Positions 6,364-12,297 of a DNA stretch of 12,319 nucleotides are shown piece by piece; within the stretch, counting starts at the first letter, position 1, and every line of letters starts with the position of its first letter. The position numbers and the translations under genes are program-made. This DNA comes from Bacillota bacterium (lineage in GTDB: Bacteria > Bacillota > Dehalobacteriia > UBA4068). The stretch spans positions 1-12,319 of the forward strand of contig WRKD01000171.1 in assembly GCA_009778255.1 (NCBI GenBank). The letters are read 5' to 3'. The notes below the pieces were generated by a model, which worked only from the letters and a program-made list of their open reading frames with translations, was not told the DNA's origin and ran no database searches.

Positions 6364-7512
6364 TTATACTACCGACGGTTCCAGCAATAATTCGCCGGTA
6401 CGATATCGATCAGCGGAAAAGCGCTTGATATCGAGGTTGTCTTCTTGCCCGGTAAGATGATTTGCTACCAGAATGGCAGTACGCGGGGCAACCATAAAAC
6501 CATGCCCGGAAAAACCGGCTACCGTAATAAAGCCCAAAGCATCTTTTGCTTCATTGATAATAGGGTTACGATCCGGGCTCATATCGTAAAGACCGGCCCA
6601 TTGCCGCACCACGCGTAAATTGCGGAAAGCAGGCAGGGTTTGCGTAACTATATGAGCGTTTTCCTCTAAATACTGCCAAGAAGAACGAGTATTGAAACTT
6701 ACCGGTTCCGTTGGGTCACCAATGCCCATAATCACACTGCCATGGGGGGTTTGCTGCACATAAAAGTGACGATGAAAAGACATGACCATGGGGTTCATAA
6801 TATGAGCTACCGGCTCGCTAATAAGAATTTGATGACGTTCCGGGAATATAGGCAATTCCTCATTAATCAAAGCAGCCATTTTGGCAGCATGACCGCCGCT
6901 GCAATTCAAAACCAATTTGGCGGTAATATCGCCTTTATCGGTCTTTACCATATGTATACGGCCATTTTCTACCTTAAGCCCGGTCACAGTGGTATAGGTT
7001 TCGATATCCACGCCCAGTTTTTGCGCGCCTTTAGCATAGGCAAAGGTACAGTGGAAGGGGTCGGCATGGCCGTCCTTGGCGCAAAAAGTAGCGCCATACA
7101 TGCCCTCGGTATTGATATGCGGCACTATCTCTTTTGCCCCATCCAAATCTACGGCATATGCATCTATGCCCAAAGAGTGTTGAACTTCTAAATTTTTATG
7201 GAATTGCTGCCATTCTTTTTCCGTATAGGCTACCAATAGATACCCGCCCTGATTAAGGCCGCAACTGCCATTGTATCCGGTATATTCTTCCAGGTTTTCG
7301 AAAATATGTGTGCTCTCTGAAGCCAATGTAGCATTCAAAACCGAACCCCATTGTTGGCGAATACCAGCTCCGCAGCGCCCGGTTGCGCCGGATGTTAAAT
7401 AGCCCTTTTCTATCACCAATACATCCCGGCGGCCCCGTTGGGCAAGCTCAAATGCGATAGCGCAGCCAACTATACCGCCGCCGATTATTACCACGTCATA
7501 GGATTTTTTCAT
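6364..7512 (-). CDS. DAO-family FAD-dependent amino-acid dehydrogenase, catalytic subunit
   Basis: A 382-residue flavoprotein of the D-amino acid oxidase / sarcosine oxidase beta / HcnC / proline dehydrogenase beta group, which oxidise C-N bonds of amino or imino acids. The N-terminus YDVVIIGGGIVG carries the FAD-binding GxGxxG at about residues 11-16, followed by IEKG and the SGATGRCGAGIRQQWG stretch typical of the family. The C-terminal GFSGHGF motif closes the flavin site. A longer open frame exists upstream, but the ATG at 7512 is chosen because it follows a GGGAGGG site and forms an ATGA overlap with the preceding gene. It is the last gene of the five-gene dehydrogenase operon. The substrate is open: sarcosine, proline/hydroxyproline, glycine or an opine are all known in this family. 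Confidence 0.88.
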   Translation of the reverse strand: MKKSYDVVIIGGGIVGCAIAFELAQRGRRDVLVIEKGYLTSGATGRCGAGIRQQWGSVLNATLASESTHIFENLEEYTGYNGSCGLNQGGYLLVAYTEKEWQQFHKNLEVQHSLGIDAYAVDLDGAKEIVPHINTEGMYGATFCAKDGHADPFHCTFAYAKGAQKLGVDIETYTTVTGLKVENGRIHMVKTDKGDITAKLVLNCSGGHAAKMAALINEELPIFPERHQILISEPVAHIMNPMVMSFHRHFYVQQTPHGSVIMGIGDPTEPVSFNTRSSWQYLEENAHIVTQTLPAFRNLRVVRQWAGLYDMSPDRNPIINEAKDALGFITVAGFSGHGFMVAPRTAILVANHLTGQEDNLDIKRFSADRYRTGELLLEPSVV

Positions 7513-7820
7513 GCTTTTCCCTCCCTTTCCCCATAAGCGTCTGCCAGCGCGCCTAAGCTTATGGGCTTTACTGGTGGACGAAAGGTGGTCATCAGCACAT
7601 CCTCCATAGGTACGCCGTAAATGCGCGAAAGCTCTTGCGCTATCAGTTGACGGCAAGTGCGCCCCTGGCAAGGGCCCATGCCGGCGCGGGTCACGCGCTT
7701 TATTTCATCTAAAGTTTTATAGCCGTCTTCTATACACTTTAGTATATAACCGCGTGTAATATCCTCGCAGCGGCAAACAATAGTGTTTTGATTTTTTATA
7801 TCCTGTCCATTAATTACCAT
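7509..7820 (-). CDS. BFD-like [2Fe-2S]-binding subunit of amino-acid dehydrogenase complex
   Basis: A 103-residue free-standing version of the [2Fe-2S] domain that in HcnB and OoxA proteins is fused to the C-terminus of the NAD/FAD-fold subunit. Four cysteines are in the BFD arrangement: C16 and C18 (VCRCEDIT), then C51 and C56 (GPCQGRTC). The C-terminal RPPVKPISLGALA segment is also typical of the family. It would carry electrons within the complex. The ATG at 7820 overlaps the end of the preceding 4Fe-4S gene by 11 bp, with a G-rich ribosome binding site 7 nt upstream, and its stop overlaps the start of the catalytic subunit. The separate gene layout matches the split PDH1-type and clostridial complexes. 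Confidence 0.9.
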   Translation of the reverse strand: MVINGQDIKNQNTIVCRCEDITRGYILKCIEDGYKTLDEIKRVTRAGMGPCQGRTCRQLIAQELSRIYGVPMEDVLMTTFRPPVKPISLGALADAYGEREGKA

Positions 7821-8313
7821 CCTTATACCCCCCTACCCGTATATTCCGTACTTCCATGGCCTTTTCCTGTGGTACGGCCAGGGATATGGTATAGGTCATA
7901 TTCTTTTTTCCGCCGGAAATCACCTTTTTCACTTCGCACCACCCAAGATCTTGGCCTGCGCGATCCAAGGCAACTGCGTATTGCCCGGCTTTCGGGATCG
8001 GCACATATTCGAAAGGAAGTTTGACCAAAGCCATATCCTCGCTATAGGTTTTATCGACCACAAAAATAGCCAGCCCCGGACAGCGGGAAATACATAAGCC
8101 ACAGCCATTACAAAGTTCCACATCTACCAAAGGCAAGTCATTGATATCTCGCGGCATAGTTATCGCGCCTTGCTTACAGGCTTTAATGCAGGGGTTACAG
8201 GGTATTTCCTGAAAACACTCTACAATGGCTACCGGCCCTTTTGCCAGACGTTCTGGCGATGGGTAAATCTTGTCTAAATCATCTTTTGTGGGGATGCCGT
8301 CGTTTATGAGCAT
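7810..8313 (-). CDS. 2x[4Fe-4S] ferredoxin-type subunit of amino-acid dehydrogenase complex
   Basis: A 167-residue Fe-S protein. The first cluster motif is C33-x5-C39-x2-C42-x3-C46 (CFQEIPCNPCIKAC); the second is a standard C68-x2-C71-x2-C74-x3-C78 followed by proline. The remaining 85 residues form a non-cysteine tail of beta-like character (only one Cys). Proteins of this layout accompany the DAO, BFD and HcnA/HcnB-like subunits in anaerobic dehydrogenase clusters and are absent from the simpler aerobic HcnABC systems. The likely role is to join the flavin centres to ferredoxin. The ATG at 8313 follows GGGAGG by 7 nt and overlaps the upstream gene by 10 bp, indicating coupling. Confidence 0.88.
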   Translation of the reverse strand: MLINDGIPTKDDLDKIYPSPERLAKGPVAIVECFQEIPCNPCIKACKQGAITMPRDINDLPLVDVELCNGCGLCISRCPGLAIFVVDKTYSEDMALVKLPFEYVPIPKAGQYAVALDRAGQDLGWCEVKKVISGGKKNMTYTISLAVPQEKAMEVRNIRVGGYKDGN

Positions 8314-9404
8314 ATTTTAGAACCTCCCTTCGCCGCCACTTTTTCTAAGCCCAAGCGGATATGTGCTCCCATAGGGCCGGCGCGCAATTCATCCAGCTCA
8401 CTCATGGCGGCTTTTTGTAATTCTTCTACCTGTTCTTTGCCAAAACCCAGGCTGGCAGCAGCAGAAATACCGGCTAAACGGCCCTCTACCATAGCCGAGG
8501 AAGCTTCTTCTATGCCACTTACATCACCGGCGCAATAAATGCCGGGCCGGGTGGTTTCCAGGTAATCATCTACTATCGGCACATGGCCGGAAAGCTCGCG
8601 AATATACGCCATTTCACAACCGGCTTGCCAAGCTAATTCTGTTAAAGGAGAAAGCCCTACTGCCAAGCAAATAGCGTCGCAGGGTATCTTTTGCTCGGTA
8701 CCTGGTATAGGCTGCCATTTTTCATTTATCTCCGCAATTACGGCGCCTTCCACTTTGCCATCTCCATATGCTTCTAATATGGTATGACGCGTCAGCACCG
8801 GTATACCTGCCCGCTGTATTTTAGAAGCATGTACCAGATAACCGCCAATAGTGGGCAAGCCCTCTATAACCGCTGAAACTTCTACTCCGGCTTGTTTTAG
8901 CTGATAGGAGACAATAAGACCAATATTGCCCGCGCCCACCATAAGCACACTTTGCGCCGGTTTTACTCCGGCAACATTCATTAAAGTCTGTACCGCGCCT
9001 GCCCCGTAAATTCCGGGTAAATCATTACCGGGAAAAGAGAGGAATTTTTCCGCCGCTCCTGTAGCTATTATTATACGTTCCGGTTTGATTTTTGCATGTG
9101 CGCCTTCATGCTCTACCGTTACTATGCCATCCTCATAAATACCCAGTACAGTACTGTCTGTCCAAATCTCAATATTAGGGTCGGCTTGAGCATTATCTAA
9201 TAACATCTGCCCTATTTGTATGCCTCTGTCACCCGCATACTGCTTTTCCGAACCGAAAAACTTATGTGTTTGCTTAACTAATTGACCGCCAGCAATATCG
9301 TCCCGCTCGGCTATCAATACTTTTGCGCCTAAAGAAGAAGCTGCCAAAGCAGCGCATAGGCCAGCCGGACCTCCGCCAATCACCATGATTTCTACCTGGT
9401 TCAT
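8304..9404 (-). CDS. NAD(P)/FAD-dependent oxidoreductase, HcnB/OoxA-like alpha subunit
   Basis: A 366-residue pyridine nucleotide-disulfide oxidoreductase fold protein. The N-terminal FAD loop is GGGPAG at residues 10-15, the second Rossmann loop GAGNIG is at about 157-162, and the C-terminal FAD motif is CAGDVSG near 291-297. There is no redox-active CxxC typical of thioredoxin-reductase types. It corresponds to HcnB, octopine oxidase A or the proline dehydrogenase alpha subunit, minus the fused BFD domain, which is encoded separately at 7509-7820. The ATG at 9404 is preferred over a TTG two codons earlier because it makes an ATGA overlap with the stop of the preceding gene. It probably transfers electrons between the catalytic flavin, the Fe-S subunits and NAD or ferredoxin. 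Confidence 0.88.
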   Translation of the reverse strand: MNQVEIMVIGGGPAGLCAALAASSLGAKVLIAERDDIAGGQLVKQTHKFFGSEKQYAGDRGIQIGQMLLDNAQADPNIEIWTDSTVLGIYEDGIVTVEHEGAHAKIKPERIIIATGAAEKFLSFPGNDLPGIYGAGAVQTLMNVAGVKPAQSVLMVGAGNIGLIVSYQLKQAGVEVSAVIEGLPTIGGYLVHASKIQRAGIPVLTRHTILEAYGDGKVEGAVIAEINEKWQPIPGTEQKIPCDAICLAVGLSPLTELAWQAGCEMAYIRELSGHVPIVDDYLETTRPGIYCAGDVSGIEEASSAMVEGRLAGISAAASLGFGKEQVEELQKAAMSELDELRAGPMGAHIRLGLEKVAAKGGSKICS

Positions 9405-9709
9405 AGGCAAATTACCCCCTTTCCGTGCTGTTCTTCAACGCGCATACCGGGCTTGACTTTAATTACGCACACACGCATATTTGGCTCGTCATCTACTGTC
9501 ATAAAGCAAGATGAGCAATTGCCAATGGCGCAAAACAGCCCGCGCGGTCGGTGCAACTCAGGACTTTCACCCAGCTTACGCACACCTAAGGCATGCAGGG
9601 CTGCGGCAATAGTCTCGGTGGGGTAAGCTTCTACTTCCTGCCCATTAAAGAAGAACGAAACCTTTTCCCCTCGCTCGAAGTTCAACACCGGATGCTCCTC
9701 AATTCTCAT
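9401..9709 (-). CDS. (2Fe-2S)-binding protein, HcnA-like gamma subunit
   Basis: A 102-residue plant-type ferredoxin-like protein that matches the HcnA / sarcosine-oxidase alpha N-terminal family (Fer2_4). It begins MRIEEHPVLNFERG and carries HRPRGLFCAIGNCSSC with C60, C65 and C68, and a fourth ligand at C81. Three in-frame ATGs exist at 9727, 9718 and 9709. The last is chosen because the GGAGGG sequence lies 9-10 nt upstream of it and the protein then starts like its relatives. It is the first gene of the dehydrogenase operon and sits about 30 bp downstream of the predicted sigma-54 start site. It should be a small electron-transfer subunit of the complex. Confidence 0.9.
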   Translation of the reverse strand: MRIEEHPVLNFERGEKVSFFFNGQEVEAYPTETIAAALHALGVRKLGESPELHRPRGLFCAIGNCSSCFMTVDDEPNMRVCVIKVKPGMRVEEQHGKGVICL

Positions 9710-9751
9710 GCTTTTCATCCCTCCCATATAATTTACTGCCTACAATATTAT

Positions 9752-9769
9752 AAGCAATTTTCATGCCAA
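9752..9769 (-). promoter_or_regulatory. Sigma-54 (-24/-12) promoter of the amino-acid dehydrogenase operon
   Basis: On the minus strand the sequence TTGGCATGAAAATTGCTT matches TGGCAY-N5-TTGCW, with the invariant GG and GC separated by exactly 10 bp. The predicted start, about 12 bp downstream near 9742, gives a leader of about 30 nt containing the GGGAGGG ribosome binding site. A TATAAT overlaps at 9746-9751, but no -35 box lies at the proper spacing. Sigma-54 promoters need an AAA+ enhancer-binding activator, often responding to an amino acid; none is encoded in the window. Confidence 0.65.
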
Positions 9770-9840
9770 AACTGCAAATTTAGGTCTTCCGCATTAAAAA
9801 AATTGCTAAAAAGGCAGCTCTAATACCTATTGACATCGCA

Positions 9841-9853
9841 AACATTGGATGTT
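9841..9853. promoter_or_regulatory. 13-bp inverted repeat, candidate upstream activator site
   Basis: AACAT-TGG-ATGTT is a perfect 5-bp dyad about 75-100 bp upstream of the sigma-54 promoter, a typical distance for an enhancer-binding protein site. A wider ACATC...GATGT dyad overlaps it. The rest of 9710-9927 holds no gene. Confidence 0.3.
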
Positions 9854-9927
9854 TTCTTCGGTTCAAAATCAACGGCATTATTAAAAACCTGCTTATTTAC
9901 TTAAAGTGTCTTAGTTTCAAACACTCG

Positions 9928-10118
9928 TTATATACGATACGCCAAATTAATTTTAAACCCCAACGATAAAACAGTTCTGTCTGGGTTAAATTTTTCTATT
10001 AAAATAGGCGCTTGCCAACCCCCCTCATTCCAAGCATCGTAAATATTTTTTTCAAATATGAAATCCAAACGCTTCCATGGTGAAAATCAAAAATAAGAAA
10101 TTGCCGTTTCTGCATCGA
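9928..10118 (-). pseudogene. Decayed remnant of an AlbA/RecG-like ATP-binding protein (C-terminal end)
   Basis: Read on the minus strand, roughly 10045-9928 encodes IYDAWNEGGWQAP, then a segment ending in FNPDRTVLSLGF, and a stop. This is a diverged copy of the C-terminal 40 residues of the fragment at 11285-11764 (IYYAWNECGWKEP...FNPDRTILSLGF...DRI). Upstream, 10118-10098 is identical over 21 nt to 11762-11742, which encodes the RNGN segment of that protein. Between these two matches about 100 codons are missing and the frame is broken, so this is an internally deleted relic. It abuts the end of the methyltransferase gene at 10132. Confidence 0.75.
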
Positions 10119-10131
10119 ACGAGAATTCAAG

Positions 10132-10710
10132 TTATAAATAACGCCGCACTTTTCCGCAATACTCTTGATACTCCGCTCCATAGTGCGACAAAAGAAACTC
10201 TTCTTCCCTGAGAATTTGCCGGTGTATAGCCAGTACGAACAGCAATACCGCCACGGCGATGACAATATTGCAATGGATCAGGAAAAACCCGCTAAGAAAC
10301 AGCAGCAAACACACATAAATCGGGTTACGGCTGATGGAGAACATGCCGCTTGTTATCAACTCAGCTGGCTTACTCTCATCAATACCGACCCTGAAAGAAT
10401 CTCCGAAACCGGCTAAGGTTACAGCAAACCCGCAGACAGCGGCAGCACATAACAATAAACCCACCCAGCCCGGTATCATACTGCTCCAAAATGGGCAGAT
10501 CAAAACGCTCCACATCGGCAGCGCAAACGTATTGGCCGCCGCTGTGTATACTATGGCAAATACCGGCGGCATAAGCAAAAAGTCGCTTTTATCGGTTTGC
10601 CCGAATACTATAATGCGAATACCGCGTTTACGCAGCATGGTCATGCGTATCAGCACCAAAACTATCAGCAACGCAAATAAGCATAAGCTAACTATGCCTT
10701 GAATGTTCAT
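10132..10710 (-). CDS. Isoprenylcysteine carboxyl methyltransferase (ICMT/PEMT)-family membrane protein
   Basis: A 192-residue integral membrane protein with hydrophobic segments at about residues 4-22, 45-65, 80-100 and 133-163. The C-terminal half has the ICMT/PEMT signature: SRNPIYVCLLL at 127-137, REEEFLLSHYGAEYQEY at 168-184 and a final RRYL. The family uses S-adenosylmethionine to methylate a membrane substrate; bacterial members are mostly uncharacterised. The ATG at 10710 has only a weak GGAAG site. It lies 36 bp downstream of the flavin-reductase gene, across a small hairpin, so the two may be co-transcribed. No functional link to the catabolic operons is visible. Confidence 0.85.
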   Translation of the reverse strand: MNIQGIVSLCLFALLIVLVLIRMTMLRKRGIRIIVFGQTDKSDFLLMPPVFAIVYTAAANTFALPMWSVLICPFWSSMIPGWVGLLLCAAAVCGFAVTLAGFGDSFRVGIDESKPAELITSGMFSISRNPIYVCLLLFLSGFFLIHCNIVIAVAVLLFVLAIHRQILREEEFLLSHYGAEYQEYCGKVRRYL

Positions 10711-10738
10711 TTCGCTTCCAACCTACTTTCCCAATTAT

Positions 10739-10757
10739 CGGGCTGCCTAGCAGCCCG
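10739..10757. repeat. 8-bp hairpin with the flavin-reductase stop codon in its loop
   Basis: CGGGCTGC (10739-10746) and GCAGCCCG (10750-10757) pair perfectly around CTA, which on the minus strand is the TAG stop of the flavin-reductase gene. There is no U-tract after it, so it is at best a weak terminator or attenuator before the methyltransferase gene. Confidence 0.45.
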
Positions 10758-11259
10758 CCGCGTACTGCTCTATAGAGCCGATAAATAGTCGGTGGATATT
10801 GTCGTCCGGATAGTTTTTGGCGTATACTTCCCCATCCGTAAAAGCCTGTTTAGCAAGATCCTGATGCAGAAGCTTACGCATAACAAATGATAGGCGGGCT
10901 TCTGCAAAAGTGACGGCTTGAATTCCTGGAACAGCAAGAGGCGTAAGCCCTGTTTCCTTAGCTTTGTCTATTTCCCGCCCGGATTTTGTACCGCAGATAT
11001 TCAGCGCTTTCCGGTATTTTTCCGGGTAGAAAGAGCAGGTAAAATAATCGTATTTCTCCATAAACTCCAGCGTATAGCGGGAAAGCCGCACCACGCTTAT
11101 CATCACCGGCTTGTTCCAGATAACGCCGAACCCTCCCCAGCTGGCGGTCATAGTATTGTAATCCCCAATATCCCCCGCCGTTACCAGCATCCACTCTTTG
11201 TCGAGCATAGTAAAAGGGTTTCCCTGAAAATCCTGCTGTGAAAACGCTTTAAACTCCAT
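10747..11259 (-). CDS. Flavin reductase family protein (FMN-binding split barrel)
   Basis: A 170-residue protein of the flavin-reductase-like/FMN-binding split-barrel family. The core reads MLVTAG...YNTMTASWGGFGVIWNKPV, the usual first strand and FMN-phosphate region, followed by SRYTLEFMEKYDYFTCSFYP, a conserved family stretch. Such small flavoproteins reduce free flavin, or act in redox or stress reactions; the precise role is unknown. The ATG at 11259 follows a strong AGGAGGAG site. The first 29 codons and the ribosome binding site are duplicated at 12104-12232. Upstream of this copy lies only the decayed AlbA-like fragment, 25 bp away, with no clear promoter in between. The coding frame itself is intact. 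Confidence 0.85.
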   Translation of the reverse strand: MEFKAFSQQDFQGNPFTMLDKEWMLVTAGDIGDYNTMTASWGGFGVIWNKPVMISVVRLSRYTLEFMEKYDYFTCSFYPEKYRKALNICGTKSGREIDKAKETGLTPLAVPGIQAVTFAEARLSFVMRKLLHQDLAKQAFTDGEVYAKNYPDDNIHRLFIGSIEQYAAGC

Positions 11260-11280
11260 TTTGCACTCCTCCTATTTTAT
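11171..11280. repeat. About 105-bp direct repeat, copy 1 (partner at 12123-12232)
   Basis: The stretch covering the first 29 codons of the flavin-reductase gene and its ribosome binding site recurs in the same orientation 952 bp to the right, with only about two substitutions in the coding part and a small change in the T-rich leader. The repeats bracket a segment of about 0.84 kb (11281-12122) that holds the AlbA-like fragment and the orphan ORF. Confidence 0.9.
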
Positions 11281-11284
11281 ATGA

Positions 11285-11764
11285 TTATATACGATCCGCC
11301 AAAGCGGGGTATTCTTCAAACCCAAGCGACAAAATGGTTCTGTCAGGGTTAAATTGTTCTATTAAGGCAGGTTCTTTCCACCCACACTCATTCCAAGCAT
11401 AGTATATACTTGAAACTCCCAAGCCGCCACGCTCGGCAACATTTATCATGCCGAACATCTTGAGCAGCGCTACATTGCGCGGGTCGGAAATACCGCCGAA
11501 TATAGCATCACTAACACTGACGCGCATCCCCCCGGGGTTAGCTATGGTAATGAGCTGCGGCCGACGATGGATCACTAAACCTTGCCGCTCATAGTAGTTG
11601 GCGTGAATCAAGGCGTTTGCCAGAGCCTCCCGAATTGCCTTATGAACGGGCGTGTCATCTACGCGAGTGATCCCATCCAGTTTAAAGGGGGTCTTTACGT
11701 GCTGCGTGATACTATTCGCTATCTGAAAATAAAAATCGAATAAATTGCCGTTTCTGCATCGATT
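11285..11764 (-). pseudogene. C-terminal fragment of AlbA/RecG-like ATP-binding (HATPase) protein
   Basis: The minus-strand frame is open from about 11764 to the TAA at 11285, 159 codons, with no good start. It begins RNGNLFDFYFQIANS and contains REALANALIHANYY, the N-box of the GHKL/HATPase_c_4 domain, then ANPGGM and ISDPRN. These are hallmarks of the AlbA_2 plus HATPase 'putative transcriptional regulator / RecG-like' proteins, usually 400-550 residues long, so the N-terminal two thirds are missing. Just upstream the frame closes, and the sequence switches to an unrelated ORF at a 21-nt segment that also borders the relic at 9928-10118. A TTG at 11611 is the only start-like codon with a long frame, and it interrupts the conserved N-box. 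Probably not functional. Confidence 0.8.
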
Positions 11765-12000
11765 TTATAGAGTTTCTCAATCTCATATACTGCATTTAGC
11801 CTAGATTCGTCTAAATCTATCTCGATCTGCGGATCACTGATCTTTTTTCTTCTGCGGGCAGGGCCGCCATGCCCCCAAAGAGACAGCGCAATTTCGCCCC
11901 ATCCGGTATCAATAATCCGTTTATAGATATTCTGGTTTACCGAGTAGCTTATAGCTTCATTTAGGGATATATTCTTTTCTTGCATAACAATTCTTATCAT
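11719..12000 (-). CDS. Unrecognised ORF, probable gene fragment fused at a rearrangement point
   Basis: A 93-codon frame beginning MIRIVMQEKNISLNEA. The frame stays open a little upstream of the ATG (reading NHPAAQD), up to a TAA, and no convincing ribosome binding site precedes it. The first 40 residues look protein-like: an amphipathic helix, then GWGEIALSLW. The middle is basic (ARRRKK). The last 15 codons read the AlbA-like fragment in the wrong frame across the 21-nt shared segment, so the natural C-terminus has probably been replaced. I do not recognise the family. It is most likely a remnant rather than an intact gene. Confidence 0.3.
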   Translation of the reverse strand: MIRIVMQEKNISLNEAISYSVNQNIYKRIIDTGWGEIALSLWGHGGPARRRKKISDPQIEIDLDESRLNAVYEIEKLYKIDAETAIYSIFIFR

Positions 12001-12065
12001 ATCCTGTGCGGCAGGATGATTAGTAAAATCGAGTTACATGGCTAATCTCCTTCATTTATCAATTA

Positions 12066-12096
12066 TCTCCATCATTATAGAAGAAAATGATGGAGA
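12066..12096. repeat. 11-bp inverted repeat between remnants
   Basis: TCTCCATCATT (12066-12076) and AATGATGGAGA (12086-12096) are perfect complements around a 9-nt loop. No U-tract follows on either strand. It sits just downstream (minus strand) of the truncated flavin-reductase copy and could be a leftover terminator. Apart from this and the neighbouring entries, 12001-12319 shows no gene. Confidence 0.45.
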
Positions 12097-12103
12097 ATTC
12101 AAG

Positions 12104-12211
12104 CTAAAAAAGCGACGTATTTTCCCCCGCCGTTACCAGCATCCACTCTTTGTAGAGCATAGTAAAAGGGTTTCCCTGAAAATCCTGCTGCGAAAACGCT
12201 TTAAACTCCAT
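12104..12211 (-). pseudogene. Truncated duplicate of the flavin-reductase gene start
   Basis: From the ATG at 12211 the minus strand encodes 29 residues identical to the start of the flavin reductase at 10747-11259, except Asp20 to Tyr. It then departs after the VTAG segment and stops at TAG (12106-12104) after six unrelated codons. The AGGAGGAG ribosome binding site is retained. This 35-residue product lacks nearly the whole FMN-binding fold. The copy extends to about 12232. Confidence 0.88.
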
Positions 12212-12232
12212 TTTGCACTCCTCCTCTTTTTT
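12123..12232. repeat. About 105-bp direct repeat, copy 2 (partner at 11171-11280)
   Basis: Same orientation as copy 1 and nearly identical. Its left limit, inside the former gene, is the point where coding similarity to the flavin reductase stops; its right limit is in the T-rich leader just beyond the ribosome binding site. Confidence 0.9.
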
Positions 12233-12242
12233 ATAGGGCGCC

Positions 12243-12271
12243 TCTAAAAACTAGCTTTACAACTCTGCCAA
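12243..12271 (-). promoter_or_regulatory. Candidate sigma-70 type promoter before the truncated flavin-reductase copy
   Basis: On the minus strand TTGGCA (12271-12266), a 17-bp spacer and TTTAGA (12248-12243) lie about 32 bp upstream of the ATG of the truncated copy. A TATAAA occurs a few bases further downstream without a matching -35. The match is moderate. No comparable promoter is evident in front of the intact gene. Confidence 0.35.
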
Positions 12272-12297
12272 ATTAGCGCAACTATCATTTTCTCGTC

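Noticed and set aside
6742..7191. Plus-strand frame of 149 codons opposite the DAO-type gene
   Set aside because: It lies entirely antisense to a conserved flavoprotein coding sequence and has no family features.
7513..7671. 53-residue N-terminal extension of the DAO-type dehydrogenase frame
   Set aside because: It overlaps the BFD-like gene almost throughout, has no family similarity (Arg/Gly-rich shadow sequence), and a well-placed ribosome binding site and FAD motif support the start at 7512.
9999..10265. Minus-strand frame of 88 codons overlapping the methyltransferase end
   Set aside because: It reads the methyltransferase in another frame and then the AlbA-like relic in the wrong frame; the correct frame of the relic shows real similarity to the fragment at 11285.
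11719..12000. Resemblance of the orphan ORF start (HPAAQDMIRIVMQEK) to a helix of glucan phosphorylases
   Set aside because: The match is a short stretch judged from memory, and the following residues show no phosphorylase motifs, so no family is assigned.
12038..12247. Plus-strand frame of 69 codons near the right end
   Set aside because: Most of it is antisense to the truncated flavin-reductase copy, so the frame is a by-product of the duplication.
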